Assembly (NCBI RefSeq): GCF_000090795.2
Contig: NW_003546274.1
Coordinates: 112,217 to 176,216, forward strand
Length of the DNA: 64,000 nucleotides
From: Amphimedon queenslandica
Lineage: Eukaryota > Porifera > Demospongiae > Haplosclerida > Niphatidae
Reading direction: 5' to 3'
Shown here: positions 14,501 to 29,500 of the stretch, piece by piece
Layout: every line of letters starts with the position of its first letter
Numbering within the stretch: position 1 is the stretch's first letter
The notes under the pieces: model-generated
Seen by the model: only the letters and a program-made list of their open reading frames with translations
The model's database searches: none
Told to the model about the DNA's origin: nothing
Position numbers and translations under genes: made by a program

Positions 14501-17500
14501 TCAGGTATAGTGTAGTTGAATGGTGGATATATATAAGGTATAATGTCATTAACATCAACAATACAAATATTCATCCAGACATAGGTAACTTGAGTTATGT
14601 CTGGTAAGTTAGAAGTAAAATTGTATAATATATCATCAGAAGGAGGATTTAATATACATATCAATATATGATAGTCTCTAGGACCAGTTTCATAATCAAT
14701 AGCACTAGAATCATTCACTATCAACTCATTATCATTATCAATAGCAAATGGTGTCCCTGTTGTATTGAGTGTTACTATACCAACAGAATTAGGAGGAGAA
14801 TCAGCATCAGTATAGTTTACTGTATATACAAGATCATCATCAGTGACATTCTCTAGTAAATATAGTTTAAATTTTATATATGGTACTACTGGTGGGTTGT
14901 CATTTCGATCAATAATCCAGATAGAATAAGAATCATTGCAGCACAGTTGAGGCTGGCCATTGTCACAGACCTCAATGACAAAGGAGTAAGATTGAGACTG
15001 TTCATAATCTACTGCAGTGCAGTTAGTAATGTAACCAGTAGTAGAGTTAAGACTGAGTGCAGTGTTAGGGTTTGAGCAATCAGTAGAGAATAATGCTGAG
15101 TCTGTAGAGTATGTTAAACGACCATTGTCACCTTCCTCAATATCAGTAGCATTTATTTGTAAAGCAAGTGCCATATTCTCAGGTATCTTGAATTTAAATG
15201 GTGGAAATATCAAAGGTTTAATGTCATTGACATCAATAATACAAATTTTAATCCAAATATAAGTAACCTGAACTTCGTCTGATGAGTCAGAAGGAGGATT
15301 GTATATACATATCACTATATAATAGTCTCTAGGACCAGTTTCATAATCAATGGCACTGGAATCATTCACTACCAACTCGTTACCATTTTTAATAGCAAAT
15401 GGTGTCCCTGTTGTATTGAGTGTTACTGTACTAACAGAATTAGGAGGAGAATCAGCATCAGTAAAAATGACTGTTAGTAGAACATCATCAGTATCATTCT
15501 CTGGTAATGTTATATTGACAACATTATTTGGTACTATTGGTGGATTATCATTACGATCGATAATATCAACAGTGACATTCTCAGCCCTTATGGTACACAT
15601 TCGTGGATTACCTCTATCACATACACTGACATAGAAAGAGTAAGATGTTCTATTCTCATAGTCCAGCTCAGAACATGTAACAATGTTACCAGTAGGAGTA
15701 GCATAGAATGGTAGCTCGGTAGTACAATTATCATGGACTCCAATAACATTATAAACTGATAGGAAATACTCTAACATGCCACCAGGACCATCACCAGCAT
15801 CTTCATCAGTAGCAGGTACATTACCAATGACAGTATTAGCCGGTTGATTCTCTGTAATATTAAATAAGAAGTTATTGCCTCCTATCACTGGACGATGTTC
15901 ATTGTTGTCAACAACATAAACAACTACTGTAAAATCAACTTTTAATTGTGATGGGGAGGCACCAAGGTTCAGAGTCTCCAGCTCAACAGTGTAGTTACGA
16001 GGATCACTTGGGTTTTCAAAGTCAACAGATCGGCAGAAGAAAAGTTCAAAAGTATTTGGATTTACCCCAATACGAATGTTATTAGCACACACTCCACTAC
16101 CATCCCCTGCTGTGTCTCTATGATACACTGAGGGCACATTATTGTTCCCTAGATCTGTTGCATCATCATCAGTAATTACTAACTGACCAAACACAAACCT
16201 TCCTTCAGTCTCATTTTCTCTAACAGTGAATGTGATTGGAACAGGGCCATGAACAACAGGATAGTGATCATTGATATCTCTCACTCGTACAGAAACACTG
16301 ACATTTACACTATGCCTAGTACCATCAGCATCAGGACCATCAGTAGCCACTATCACTAGATCGTATGTTCTAGAAAATTCAGCATCAAGGCAATCATCAC
16401 GCCTTAGCTCTCCAGTGACGTTATTGATTCTAAACCGTCCTCCATAGCTATCAGCTAACGAATAAGATACACTATCACCTCCATCTTGATTATCAGTTGC
16501 TTCGAAATCTCTCAAAGATTCACCAGGAATACTCACATTGACAGTACAGCTTCCATCATGCTCATTAGTTCGTATTAGGCTGGTGTCTGCAACGGTAAAG
16601 ACAGGTCCAAATTCATTGATAAGTATCAAAGTTATCAATACTGGTTCTTCATTAGTCAGTGTAGTACTGCCATGTTGCTCAGTCACACGAACTGTGAGAT
16701 TAAACTCCATATTACTCTCATAAGATGTTAGCAGAGTGCTATTACACACTACTATATTGTAACCACTCATACAGAATGGAGTGTTTGCCTGTAAAATGGT
16801 AAAGGTAATAATGGAATTTAATGAATCTCCATCCAAATCAGTGATTGATACTGTAAATACTACATGATTATTTGGCGCAGTCTCACGTACTGATGTCTCA
16901 TAAGGAGTACCAGTGAATGTTGGTGGGTTGTCATTAACATTGGTAACATTTACATAAACTGTTGTAGTGGTTATCTGAGACACATTCCCTGCATTGTCAT
17001 AGACCTGTACACCAAAAGAATAATCAGTTTCTACTTCAAAGTTAAGAGCCTCGGCTAGTATGAGACTGTTGTTAACCAGTTCAAATGATGAAGGAACATT
17101 TCCAACTAGAGCAAATACAAAATTATGAGGAGTGACGTCACTATCGATTGCATTGAGTGTCAGCAATACATAACCAATGGGTGTGTCCTCAGATACACTG
17201 ATACTGTAAGGGCCTGGTGGGTCGAACACTGGGAATGACTCATCAACATCTTGTACATTAATGGTGAGGTTGAGTAAAGCAGACATTACTTCAGTATCAG
17301 TCCTTGTGCTATAAGCCTCTAGTGTGATGATGTACTCGTCCTCAGTCTCAGCATCTAATGCACCCACTAAACTAAGAGTCCCATTGAGCTCATTCACACT
17401 TATAATATTACTATTGGGTGGTATGGTACCAGCTATTCTGTAGCGAACATCACTAGAGTCCATTGTCCCCTCCTCATAAGCTTCTAATGGTCCTGGTAAT

Positions 17501-20500
17501 ACAAAGCTTGGATCATTTTCTGGTATATTTACTTCAGACGGTATATTGTCCCTAAATACTAGTGCATCGGGTGGTGTGGGTAGTACATGAACATTAATGA
17601 CAGTGTGAGTGTAGAGCTCAATCTCTCCCATATCATGTATAATGAGTACTAGAAGATAATAGTCACAGAGTGAGGCATTGATGGGCTGAGAGGTGGTTAT
17701 TACTCCTGTAGTACGATTGACTGTAAACATCTCAGCTCCCATCCCAAGTAATGGAGAATATACTAATTGTGCATTGAGTCCTTGATCTCTATCGGTAGCA
17801 TTCACTTTAACTACAAACTGACCGACTCTGTTCTCATAGACATAAGCAGTGAAGGAGCTCTGTACTTCAGGATGATTATCATTAACATCACGAATCTCTA
17901 CCACTACTGTCCCAGTGGTAACTGCCCTGGGATCAGCACCATTGAATATAGCAGTTACTATGATACTGTATGAACTCTTTTCCTCGTAATCCAGTGAACC
18001 TATTAGTCTAATGTCACCTTCTTCACTGATTGAGAATACTCCATCAGCTCCTCCAATAAGTGTTACTCTATAAGTGCCTCTTGGGGCTGGCCTGTAAGGT
18101 TGAGGGTAGTATACAGGTATAGTGTAGTATATTGGGTTGGGGTTTCTGTTAGGGACATCATTCTCATACATGATGAAAGCAGGGTCCTCTACTGGAATGA
18201 CTGGAGTCTCATCTCTAGCTACAATACTTATACCAACTGAAGCACCCATGCTTTCCTTAGATCCATCAAAGGCTGTGACGTTAAGAGTTCTCTCGATAGC
18301 TGTAAACAGTGTCTCATTGCCTAAGTATTGATAAGCAAGGTTACCAAGCAATTCCCTATAGCGTGAGACATTAGCATTATCAAGATATTCAAACTTAAAC
18401 TCTTTGGAATTACAATAAGCAGTCACCCTAAGATCAGTGCAGAGATCAACCGGATTGTTACATGAGTCAAATACATCAGGGTCACACTGTAGACTAGTGT
18501 GTACGACAGACTGTCTGTATCTAGTGCAACCGATTGGATCGATAGAGAGTGAAGAATTGGTCGGAATACAAGGAAACCTAATGGCATCATTCAATAGCTC
18601 TAATGTGCTCAAATACAAAAACTTTACACTCAAGTACTCTAGCTCTGCACTGTCTTCATCAGAGAGTATATAGCCAGCATGTGACAGATTAGATATCAGT
18701 ATAACACCAAACTCATTGCTTATGGAAGCTTCGCCTGGTGCTTCGCCAACAGGAGTCAACGAGGTTATGTTATTAGCCAATGACTCGTTATAAATACTAA
18801 CAATGTGCCTCAAGTCATCAATCCCTTGAATGTATTCAAATGTAAAGTGTCTACCAACACGACCCAAATCAAGATCAATGAATGGCGGCTCATTGCCAAC
18901 AGTAACAGTGACAGTAGTGAGAGACGGTGAGCTAGTGCTGTTGCGATCATCAGTGACGGTTACTGATATACCACAAGTACCAGCTGGGGCAGTATCGGGA
19001 GCTTGAAATGTAATAGAACGAAGGATACTAACAAAAGCGATAGATTGCCTACAAGCTGAGAAGCTAGTAGTAACCTCATACACGTATTGTGAATTGATAG
19101 AGCTAACAGAGAGAGACATATCACCAAACTGAGTGACTACACTCAAGGCTGTCATAGTGCATGTCTGGGAAGCAGGATAAGCCAGTCTCATGCTACATAT
19201 GTTGTCATTGTCCATGTCAGTAATTGTGGCATCACTGGCAGCAATTCTAACAGGGTCATCTTCCTTTGTTGTGTATGATACCTGATTATTGAGAGTCTGA
19301 CTTGTATCACCATTAAGGTCAACAACAGGAGCCGTGGGTAGGTCCCCTATTCTTATTGTTGCCATGGCCACTGAAGTATCGGAGCCATCATTTATGGTGA
19401 CCTCAACTTTCCTCAAGTTTAGACTTGGACTTGCTCTAGTGTTAGAATAACTGACTGATCTGAGTAGAGTCTGGTAATTATTCAATGAAGCTACACCAGT
19501 CAATGAGAGTACACCAGTAGCCGGTATGAACTGACCACTGATACCAGAGACTGGTGTGAATCCTAGTGACTCCTGTGATATGTCCTGCCTAGTGACGCTA
19601 TCTCCATCATCATTCACTTCAGTGAGAACCAGCCTCATACTGGCCAGTGTGGTTCCATCAGGATCAGTAACAGTGGCTAATGGAGATATATCCACTGCTG
19701 GACCATCAACATCAAATTCAACCATAGAATCCCTTGTTAGTGGATTAGATGAATCAAGATCAAGAGATGGAGGATCATTAGTTGATACTACCGTTATGAA
19801 TGTAAAGACTGGATCTGAGAGTAGGCCGTCATCAGAGACAGAAAATCTTACCCATCTAGTATGAGTGGAAGGAGTGAGCGTATTGATATTAATATAGCGC
19901 AGTGCCCTCAGTGCAGTTGGTAAATGAGATAATGATGACTGTATTACTACCTCCTCATGTGTAGATGATACAAGAGTAGCAGGGCTTAAAGAGCCTACAA
20001 CTATCAGTCTATCTTCACCTAATACAAACCCTTCACTAATAGTAACAGTTACATTATACAATGCTGAGTCAATGGTGTCTGGATCATCAACCTCAACCTG
20101 ACCAACTATCAGGACACCAACAGAATCATCCTCTGTATATGTAACAGAGTAATTGCTCTGACTGCCATCCAATGCAAGATCAACTGGTAAATCATTCACA
20201 GGATCAAGTACTATAGTCACTTCACCGTCATTAGTAGAGCAAGGGCTATTTGTACTGTCACTGATATCAAAAATAAGTGTAGCCATTGATCCAAATGTTG
20301 GCTCAGACTGAGTATCACGGAATGTAAGAGTCCTTAAAACTTTCTGGTACTGTTCAGGCTCTGCTTGTCCCTGGAGAGTCAGTGTGTTGTTACTGTAAGA
20401 AGAGGTAATGACTGTATCACCAAGACTGACCTCAAGGAGACACCCACTGCAGTCAAAAGAGGAATCAGAAGGAGAGACTCTAATAGTAGCACCCTCAATG

Positions 20501-23500
20501 AGTCCTTTATAATCTTCATCAACTACACTCAGTAGTGGATCAATATTAATCTCACTCCCATGCTCAGGGTACACCAAATGACTCGATATATTGAATGATA
20601 GTGAAGGACAGTTATCTGATACCAGTGAGACTGATACAAAGGAATAGACAGGAGAGCTGTCAGCCTCACCATCACTGATGACATATTGTATTCTTCTAGT
20701 GTGATCACTAGGCTCTGTATTATTGATACTCAATCTTAGCATGCCAACGAACCACTCCCAATTGGAAGCTGTTTGATTGCTGATGTATGTGTACGTACGA
20801 CAGGCTTTGTCGCTAGTAGATAATGACTGGGTGATACCAAGTATGCTGAGATTGGCAGGATGAAGATAATCCTCTGATAGAGGATAAGGATAATCAGGAA
20901 GGTCACAGCTACCATCAGACTTTGATATAGTAACGGTTAATGATTGTAAAAACATGTGGTCTTCATCTATTATCCTAACATCATTTATATCTGATAGGTA
21001 TATGAGTGAAGGTGATTGATTCTCAGTGTAATTGGTTGTGTAGTTGGGACTGTTTGGTCCACCCAAATCAAGGTCAACAACAGGACCATCATTAACAGGT
21101 AGGATCTCAAGGCCTACCAAGCAAGAATCAGCACTAAAAGATGAGTTGCCCTGAGAAGCAGAATTAGTGGTATCTACACCTACAGTGCCAGGGCTGAGGC
21201 CATTACTCCTATCCCAAGCTTTAAAATTAAATGAAGCACTACCATGAGAATGAGGGTTAGGTTTGAATCTTATTATACTATCAGGAGCTAATAGGACACT
21301 TGATGATGTAGAGACACTGGTGATATCAGTGAATGATGAAGTTCCTGATACTCTAAACTGCCATGTGCCATCACCATGAACACTAACAACAGCAACACCA
21401 ATGCTTGATGGAGTATTGTCATTATCATTAATGACTGATGCTATATTAACAGAGCTAATGTTAGCACCACCGTTCAATGAATCTGGTACATCCTCTGATA
21501 TGGTTGGTAGCGATAGAGCACCAGGACAATTGACAGAAGGCTGATCATTAACAACTAATAGGCCAATGTTAACAGTAGCTACAGATAGTTGAGACATTGT
21601 GTCATTATTATCAAAGAACAGGGACCAATCTGGATCGAGTGAGCCTGATCCAAGCCCTTGACCATCAGTATACTCAAGATCAGATATTCCAAATGTAATT
21701 TGACGACCTCCGGAAGGAGATGTGAGCTCTTCTTGGGTATTTTCATAAGTGACAGTGCTAAGTATACTGGCATATTGCTGTGTAGTACCCTCGCCATATA
21801 TCAGGAGTCTAGATCCTCTATCACTGGTTGAATTAAACCCAGAAGGCAGAGGACTACTTAATCCTAAACTCTCACCAGAATCAAGTGCATTGTCAATAGT
21901 AATGAGAGCATACTGCATTAGATATTGTGAACTGTCTACATCAATTATGCTAACACTCGCTATTGTAACTGGTGAGCCGCCTTCCGTAAATACAGCACTA
22001 GATACAGCACTGATCAATGGCCTGTTATCATTAAGATCCAGTATCTCAATAACTACGCTAGCCATTCCTTGTCTAGTTGGTGTACCGGCATCAGATGCTC
22101 TTATAGTGAGTGTGTATAGCCTTAGGTCAGTTTCATAGTCAAACATTCTATTAGTGTAAATACCAGTGGAGGTAGAACCAGAGAGTGTGAAATTAACTGA
22201 TGGCTCAAGAGAGTAAGAGAGACGAGCGTTATCTCCAGAATCAGCATCAGTGAATGCAATGATGAGTTCAGGTATCAGTGTTGATGCAGGGAGATTCTCA
22301 TTTATACTAGCAGTATAGACTGATTGGGAAGGAATGGGGCTATTGTCATTGACATCCTCTATTGTTACTGATACTGGGAAATCAGTATAATAGCCACCTT
22401 GATCAGTGATACGTATCGATAAGACATAAAAGAATATCTTATTCTGATCAGGATTAAGATCACTAGCAACTGAAAGCACACAATCATTCTCATGTATTGA
22501 AAACAAATCACTCCCAGCAGACGGAGTGACATCCACTAGAGAGAAGTTGATGGCAGTGTTCTTTAATCCATCAGGATCATAGTAAGAGAAATTAAGTGGA
22601 GCTTCAGTAACTGGTGCATTAGAGCCAAGATTAGAGTTACACTGACCAGTGAAATCTGATGGAGGGAGACAAGACTCCATTGTACAAGAGGTATCTCCTA
22701 ACCTGTAAAACAATTTACCACCGACAGAGAGTGTATCATTAACAAGTGGCTCAGACACAGGGTCTGAAGTGAACCCGTAAAATACCGAGCAGCGTCCATT
22801 AAACCCAGTTAAAGACCACAGGCTAGTGTCATTAAAGGTACTTGCAAGACCACCTGAATTAAAGCCTCCGTCCACAAGAGAGCAATACTCAAAGTCTTCA
22901 ATGGTATTATAGACCACACCAGGCTGTATTGAAGCACCATCATTCAGTTGACATCTATATGTACCATTAGCAATAGACCCGTTCAGTGCTTGTATATACA
23001 TAGGGGAATAGAAGGCAACAGTCCTTTCACTTACTGTGAACAGAGACTGAGTGAATACAGTATTGAGACTTAAGTATCTGAGATACGTGTCATCAGTAGG
23101 CTGGGCATTATAAGCTCCCAGTATGTCACTACGATAGTCATCAGATAATGGCAATGTTAGTTCAACCTCTGAAGTGCTATTAAGATCGGCAGCAATGTAT
23201 TGGGTCCATACAACTTCAGCACTACTGTTAATGCAGTCAACCCCATTGAGATACGTAACCTCATTCAATACAATACTACCATTCTCATACCACCTTAAGT
23301 ACTGACACAGCAATACATCATCAGCATCATTCGTCTCTGATTTCTCCATTATACGCCTCAAATACAGGCCAGGCTCAACCACAGTAGACCACTCTACTGC
23401 AACATTAGTCGTAATTGAAGAACCAACGGAAGCAGTTTCCAATAGACTGGCTGTATAATTAGAAGGATCGGCCACAGGTGCATGCTCATTCTCATCCAGT

Positions 23501-26500
23501 ACAGTAACAGTAACTGGTGCCATTGCTACATTTGGCTGATCTCCAGCCACTGGATTATCAGTAGCTTCAACATAAAACTGGTAGACTTCTCTGTGCTCCC
23601 TATCCAATGCCTTAAGCTTGTATATTATGCCAGTAATTGGGTCAATGGCGAATACATCACTTGGCTCATTATGAAGCGAGTAGGTGACATTATTGTTACC
23701 ATTAAGGTCACCATCTAAAGTGAATCCGTAATCAGCATCTGTGGCTCGTACTGTGAGTATAGCAATGCCATTGGAACCAATGCCAACTTGAGTATTCTCA
23801 ATAACAGTGGAACTGTACGAAGTAGCAGTGAATGAAGGAGAGTTATCATTAACATCGGATACATAGATTGTGTAATTTAGAGATATTGCTCTGTTGCCGA
23901 TGTAGCTAGGATCAGTGTTTAGATCAGTTAGTGTCACAACCAATGGATAAGTCTCCATACCAGTAGAATCGACATCAAGATCAGAAGGGACAGTTATGAT
24001 ACCAGTTTGTGAATTAATAGTGAAAGGAATGCTGGCTAGTTCATCACTATCGATACTATAAACTAACTGTGAATTAATGTCAGGGTCATCCCCTCTGACT
24101 GTAAGAGAGGCCGGTGACCTAGGACTCTCAAATATATAAACATCACTAGCAAAATTAATGAAATATGGTGCCTCATCATTTACATTACTGACACTGATGG
24201 TTATCAGAGTAGTGGTTGACATTGAGTTTGGTTGATAATTGTCGCTTGCAATGACACTGAGGTTGAATGAGGAGCCTGTAGCCTCATAGTCCAATGGTGA
24301 TACAAGAGTAAGGGCACCAGCACTGTTTAGACTGAAATGAGTAGAGAATGGGCCACTGCCTAAAGAGTAAGTGATACGTGACACAAAACCAGCCGAATGA
24401 GCTAAATCAGGAGCCTCGTCAGCATCAGTGGCAAAGACTGTGAGCAGAGGAGAGGCAGATAGGGCATTCTCTGTCACTGAAGCAGTATAAGTATCATTGA
24501 ATACTGGACTGAACTCGTTAACATCAAGGACTATCACAATGACACTTCTAGTCTCTGAAGATACCCCATCAGAGACAGTGACATTCATTGTGAACTGTGT
24601 ACCAGGTACTGTCTCCCTATCAACTGGTGAACTGAGCCTAAGACGACCAGTAGATTGATTGATACTAACGTATGGAGAATCAACAGAGAAGGAAACTGGG
24701 AATCCATCAGGATCTATGGCTGATACAAATGGAGGCATCAGTGATTCATCATTATTGCTTTCATATACGGTGAAATTTGAAGGGAAATTAATAAAAACAA
24801 CGTCTTTATTATTCACATTCATAACATTAATAAATATGGTGACCTCTGCTGGTGCAAAGCCTCCTGATGATCCTCTTATTGTTAGCTGGTAGAAATCATT
24901 CACATCAAAATCAAGAGAACTCTGCAATCTTACTAAACCTTCTAGTGGATTGAGTGGATTATTCCCAACACTAAACTTATTGCCGACATTACCAGATACA
25001 ATACTGAATACAGGCACTTGTGGTGTAGGGAGATCATTATCAGATAAAAGTATTGTAGCCACTATAGTAGAAGGAGCTGTTGTTTCTGACACAGTGACAG
25101 TGTAATTGGTTGTGAATGAAGGAGGATTGTCATCAACTGGTATGTGTGTTATGGTAACTGTTACAGGCTCACTCCTATTGCCACTTGGATCTGTTACTAC
25201 AAAAGTTGCTACAACGGGCTGAGTGAAATTAAACTCGTCTAAATTATTAGAGTATGTGATGCTGTGAAGTATATCAGTGTATTGAGATATGGTAGCACTT
25301 CCACTGATAGAAAGAGAGCATGTACTAGCGGTACAATCACTAGTGGAGGTAACGCCAGCAGGTAGGAGTGATTGAGTGAAGTTAATGCGACCTTCAAGAT
25401 TATTATAAGTGATGGAGAGTGAAGCTAGATTAGTATCATCGGCATCAGAGATAGAAGAATTGGTAGCTAGAGTGACTGGAGTAGCTTGTCCTTCGGTATA
25501 TGATAGAGAAGCTTGAGCTAGACTAATAATTGGTAGATTGTTCTGTTTCATGAACAAGATTTCGGCTAAAGCAGGCTCTCCCCTCACTTTACCATCAGAC
25601 AAGGTACAGTTAACAAGACGGCCATTGTTAATGTTTGGGTTAGCAGATGAGCTGTAATAATAAACACTGGAGAGACTCCCCGAGAAATCAGCAACAGATC
25701 CATTACCATTGAATCTAAGACTGTGACTGCCATTACCCTCTACAGTCAGTGAGTCAGGAACTGAGCCGATTGCCAGGAGCATCTCTTGACTACCATCATA
25801 AGCATTGAAAAGAGAACAGATTAAATCACTGAGTACAGTATCATCATCATCGCTAATAGAGAAATGGCCTTCATTGGGTATCTGAGCAGGCACGTCACCC
25901 TCTGTGAATTCAACGATTCTATTATTAACTGTTGTTGTATCGAGATCAATTACAGGCGCATCATTAACAAAAGAGAACGTGACGACAGCACTCGCAGCAC
26001 TACTGTTAAAGACACCATCAAATACTGATATCCTGATAGTACGAGAATTGCTTGATGTACAAGGGAATAGGTCAGAGCGACAAGGACTGGGCTCATCCTC
26101 TCTATTGATGTACTGTATGCTCTGAAGAAGACTAATGACTTCACTGATACTGCTAGGATTAGTGGGTATTATTAGCAACTCAAAAAGATTAGAGGAGCTG
26201 GCAATGACATGACTTGGTGCACCAGAAGCAACTGATAGTCTCTCTAGTGTAGAGCTCTCACCATTAGCAATGACTGCTGTTATACGAGTGATAGTAAGCG
26301 TTACATTATCAGGATCAGTTATTGAAGGATTATTGTTGAGTGTTACTGGTGCATTGGACTCCTCAACAAAGGCAACAGGGACATTGTTGAGAACTAGCTC
26401 TGGTGGGTCATTATTGATAGGCAAAACATCAATAATGATCATTGCATTGACAGAATTACCAGCAGGGTCTGTCACGCTAATCTCAACTGGATAAGAGACA

Positions 26501-29500
26501 GCAACTGAATAATTAGAAGAGAAGAGTATAGATAAAGTACCACTACTTGTGACACTGAATTCAACAGTATTGTGAACAGCAAACACTAGCTGTGTATTAT
26601 CTGTGTCTGGATCAGTTGCCATTAAAGTCCCAAGGACCAATGGAGCCTGGTTATCTTCCTCAACCTCAAAGCGATTAGGCCCCAGAAACACTGGACTCCT
26701 ATCGTCTTGGTTCAGAGCCATTACAGTGACATTAGTGCTGCTGCTCATTGAAGGCTGACCTCCATCTGTTGCTTCAAGATAGACGTAACATACCTCCTGT
26801 GTCTCGAAATCAAGGCCACCATTGATAGTCCTTAGAACAGCTGAAGATGAATTAAGCTGTACCTCAAACCTATTCATACAGCCAGAGGCAGGATGAATGG
26901 AGCTTATGCTCACAGAGCTTATCTGTGCATTGACTCCACTATCAATATCAGTAAAGTTTATTACCAGTACATCAGTATTAAGATTCTCAAGTACATTCAC
27001 ACTGTATGGGGCACTAACAAAGACAGGTGGGTTGTCATTAGCATCTGTTAGCTCAAAGCTAAAAGTGAAATTACAGCATTGGGAGTCAACATCACATGCT
27101 TGCACAATGATATCAGGATACTCACGCAGCCCTTCATCATAGTCTACCCCACCAAAGAGAGTTATTGATGCAATCCCTGAGCTGTTGGTTGATAAGCCAA
27201 ACAAACTAGGCCAATTGGATATGAGAGAGTAACTAAGGACATCATGTCCACCACCCAAATCAGAGTCTGTAGCTTGTAGAGTGTGTATAGTGGAACCAGT
27301 GGATGTTTCTTCAGGTAATATAACAGTAGATGAAGTGTTACACTCTGGAGTGTTGTCATTGATGTGTGTTATACTGATGATGGTTACTGCAGAGTCACTA
27401 GGTGCACCTCCTCCTGGTATGAAAGTGAAGTCAATGTATCTGGTGACTGGCTTCGGCTCTGGCTCTGTGTTTTGGTATCTCAGGCAATCAATGACTCCAA
27501 GAAAAGCTTCCATAGTACCCAGCCCAAAAGTAAACTCTTCCCTGGCGAGATTATCATCAGCAGAGATACCCAAATCAAAAATACAACTGTCATTAGCAAT
27601 CAACTGCTCACCGGCCTCAAGGTCAGGGTTTCTTATGCTGATGACCATTCTTAATAGAGTGTTTAGTGATATATCAACCCATCTCAGTGCTCCAGCAATG
27701 GGCAGACGAGTGAAGGAGTCCTCATCATAATTTATACTGTAGTTGTGACTTGGAGTGTCCAGGTCAATAATGACACGAGGATTGACCGGTATAATATCAA
27801 CTAATACATGGGTATCAGAGGAACTCGTTAAATTACCATCACTGACAGTTATGTTAACGATACGGTCAAAGAGAGACGGGAACTCTGAGGGTTTCTTGTC
27901 ATTAATGTATGTAACTGATCGAAGGAGGGACTGGTAGTCGGTTGTAGGAGCATGGCCAGAGAGAGTGATATTCTGACCAGCACAACTAGCAGGGAGGCAT
28001 GTTATATTGAACTGAGAGAGGACGGTGAGATTGATGTAAATCCTCTCGTCCCCCTCATCAAATATTTGAGAAAGACCAGCAAAGGCAGACTCAAGATAAG
28101 CATCGTCGGAATCACTTACAATCAAATCTGGAGCTATTGGTAAGGCATCAGCTTCATCACTTCCTTCGTTAAACTCAAACGTGAGAGAGTTCTGATTCAA
28201 GACTCCAGAGGGATAGACATTAGGAGCATCATTAATAGTATTGATTTGAATTGTGGTTATTGTCAACGGGTAGTTATAGTTGCGACCGTCAAATATCGAG
28301 AACTGTATAACACGAGGTACAGCGTGTGGCTCATCAGCTAGATTATTATAAGTGAGCGAAGTGATGAATGCAGCTTGATATACAGCAAGAGTGTTTGTAC
28401 CAGTGATGGTGATATTGTGTGCAGAGGAATGCGTTTCAAGCTGCTGTAGCTGACTGACTGCTAGAAACTCTTGAGTTGTAGATAGCTGTGGATTAGTGAG
28501 TATAATAGTTGCACTCTCTATCACTGGATCAAGGTCATCGTCAGAGAGAAAGGAGGTTGTGCTGACTATTGGAATAGACGTATCAACACCTTCGGTGAAT
28601 GTGGTGCTGTAATTAAAGGATACTGTGTCACCACTGGCACTGAACTCAGGTGGATGCTGGTTGGAACGAGCGTAAATGTTGACAACACTTAGAGAACCAA
28701 AGCCAACCTCATCTTCTAACTATAGGAGTAAAAAAAACATACATAAAATTTATAATAAGAAATGAATATTGAAGCATGGAGTATGTACTTATGTTGTGTA
28801 TAATCAAAATTGAAGCTTTAAATTCTTTTTAATTGCTCGAAATCTGGTCAAAGGCCCTGTACATAGTACAGGGACTTTGGTCAAATTTTGCCAAAAATGA
28901 AGAGGGGAGAATTGTTTTGGTATTTGAACATGTATTTATGTTGCATAGAAAGTTTGAATCAAATTTGGATTTTTTTTTACAAATTTTTAAAATTACTCAA
29001 AAATCAGGCCAAAGTCCCTGTACTTGGTCAAATTTCACTAAAAATGACTAAGAAAGAATTTTCCATTTTTATAATTTCTCTGATGCATATACATGCTCTT
29101 ATGTTGCATAGAAAGTTTGAGTTGATTCCGATCAAATTTGGATTTTTTAATGAAATTTTTAAAGTTTAAATTGAAATTAAAAACTTAATATTTACCTGTA
29201 GCTCAATCCTTCTTCCTTCACCCATGTTAGCTACAGTTTGAGCTGGCAAGTGTCCATTTGTATTGTAACTGATGTTACGTAGGAATGCTGTGTATTCTGA
29301 AGGGGATCCACCTGCATTACTGAAGTATAGAGTACGCGATACAGGCTGATAGAAAACATTAGTGAAACTCCCAATAGTATTATTAAAGACATCACCAGTT
29401 CCTGGAGAGTACCCAGAATGCACTAGGCTATTGTTGCATGAAGCAAGACAAGTGTATTGAGAATTGTCCAAGAGACTTGTCATCATTAGCAACCTCAGCT

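Noticed and set aside
27281-27730. Plus-strand open frame of 149 codons opposite the giant cadherin exon
   Set aside because: It is antisense to strongly conserved cadherin coding sequence and has no domain. Long shadow frames are expected opposite a 25-kb open exon. The same holds for 21749-22138, 19556-19864 and others there.
3384-28719. Giant exon as a bacterial contaminant or processed pseudogene
   Set aside because: It is flanked by in-phase exons with proper splice sites, a signal peptide exon and a terminal exon. Eukaryotic repeat-bearing introns adjoin it, and the frame is open for 25 kb.
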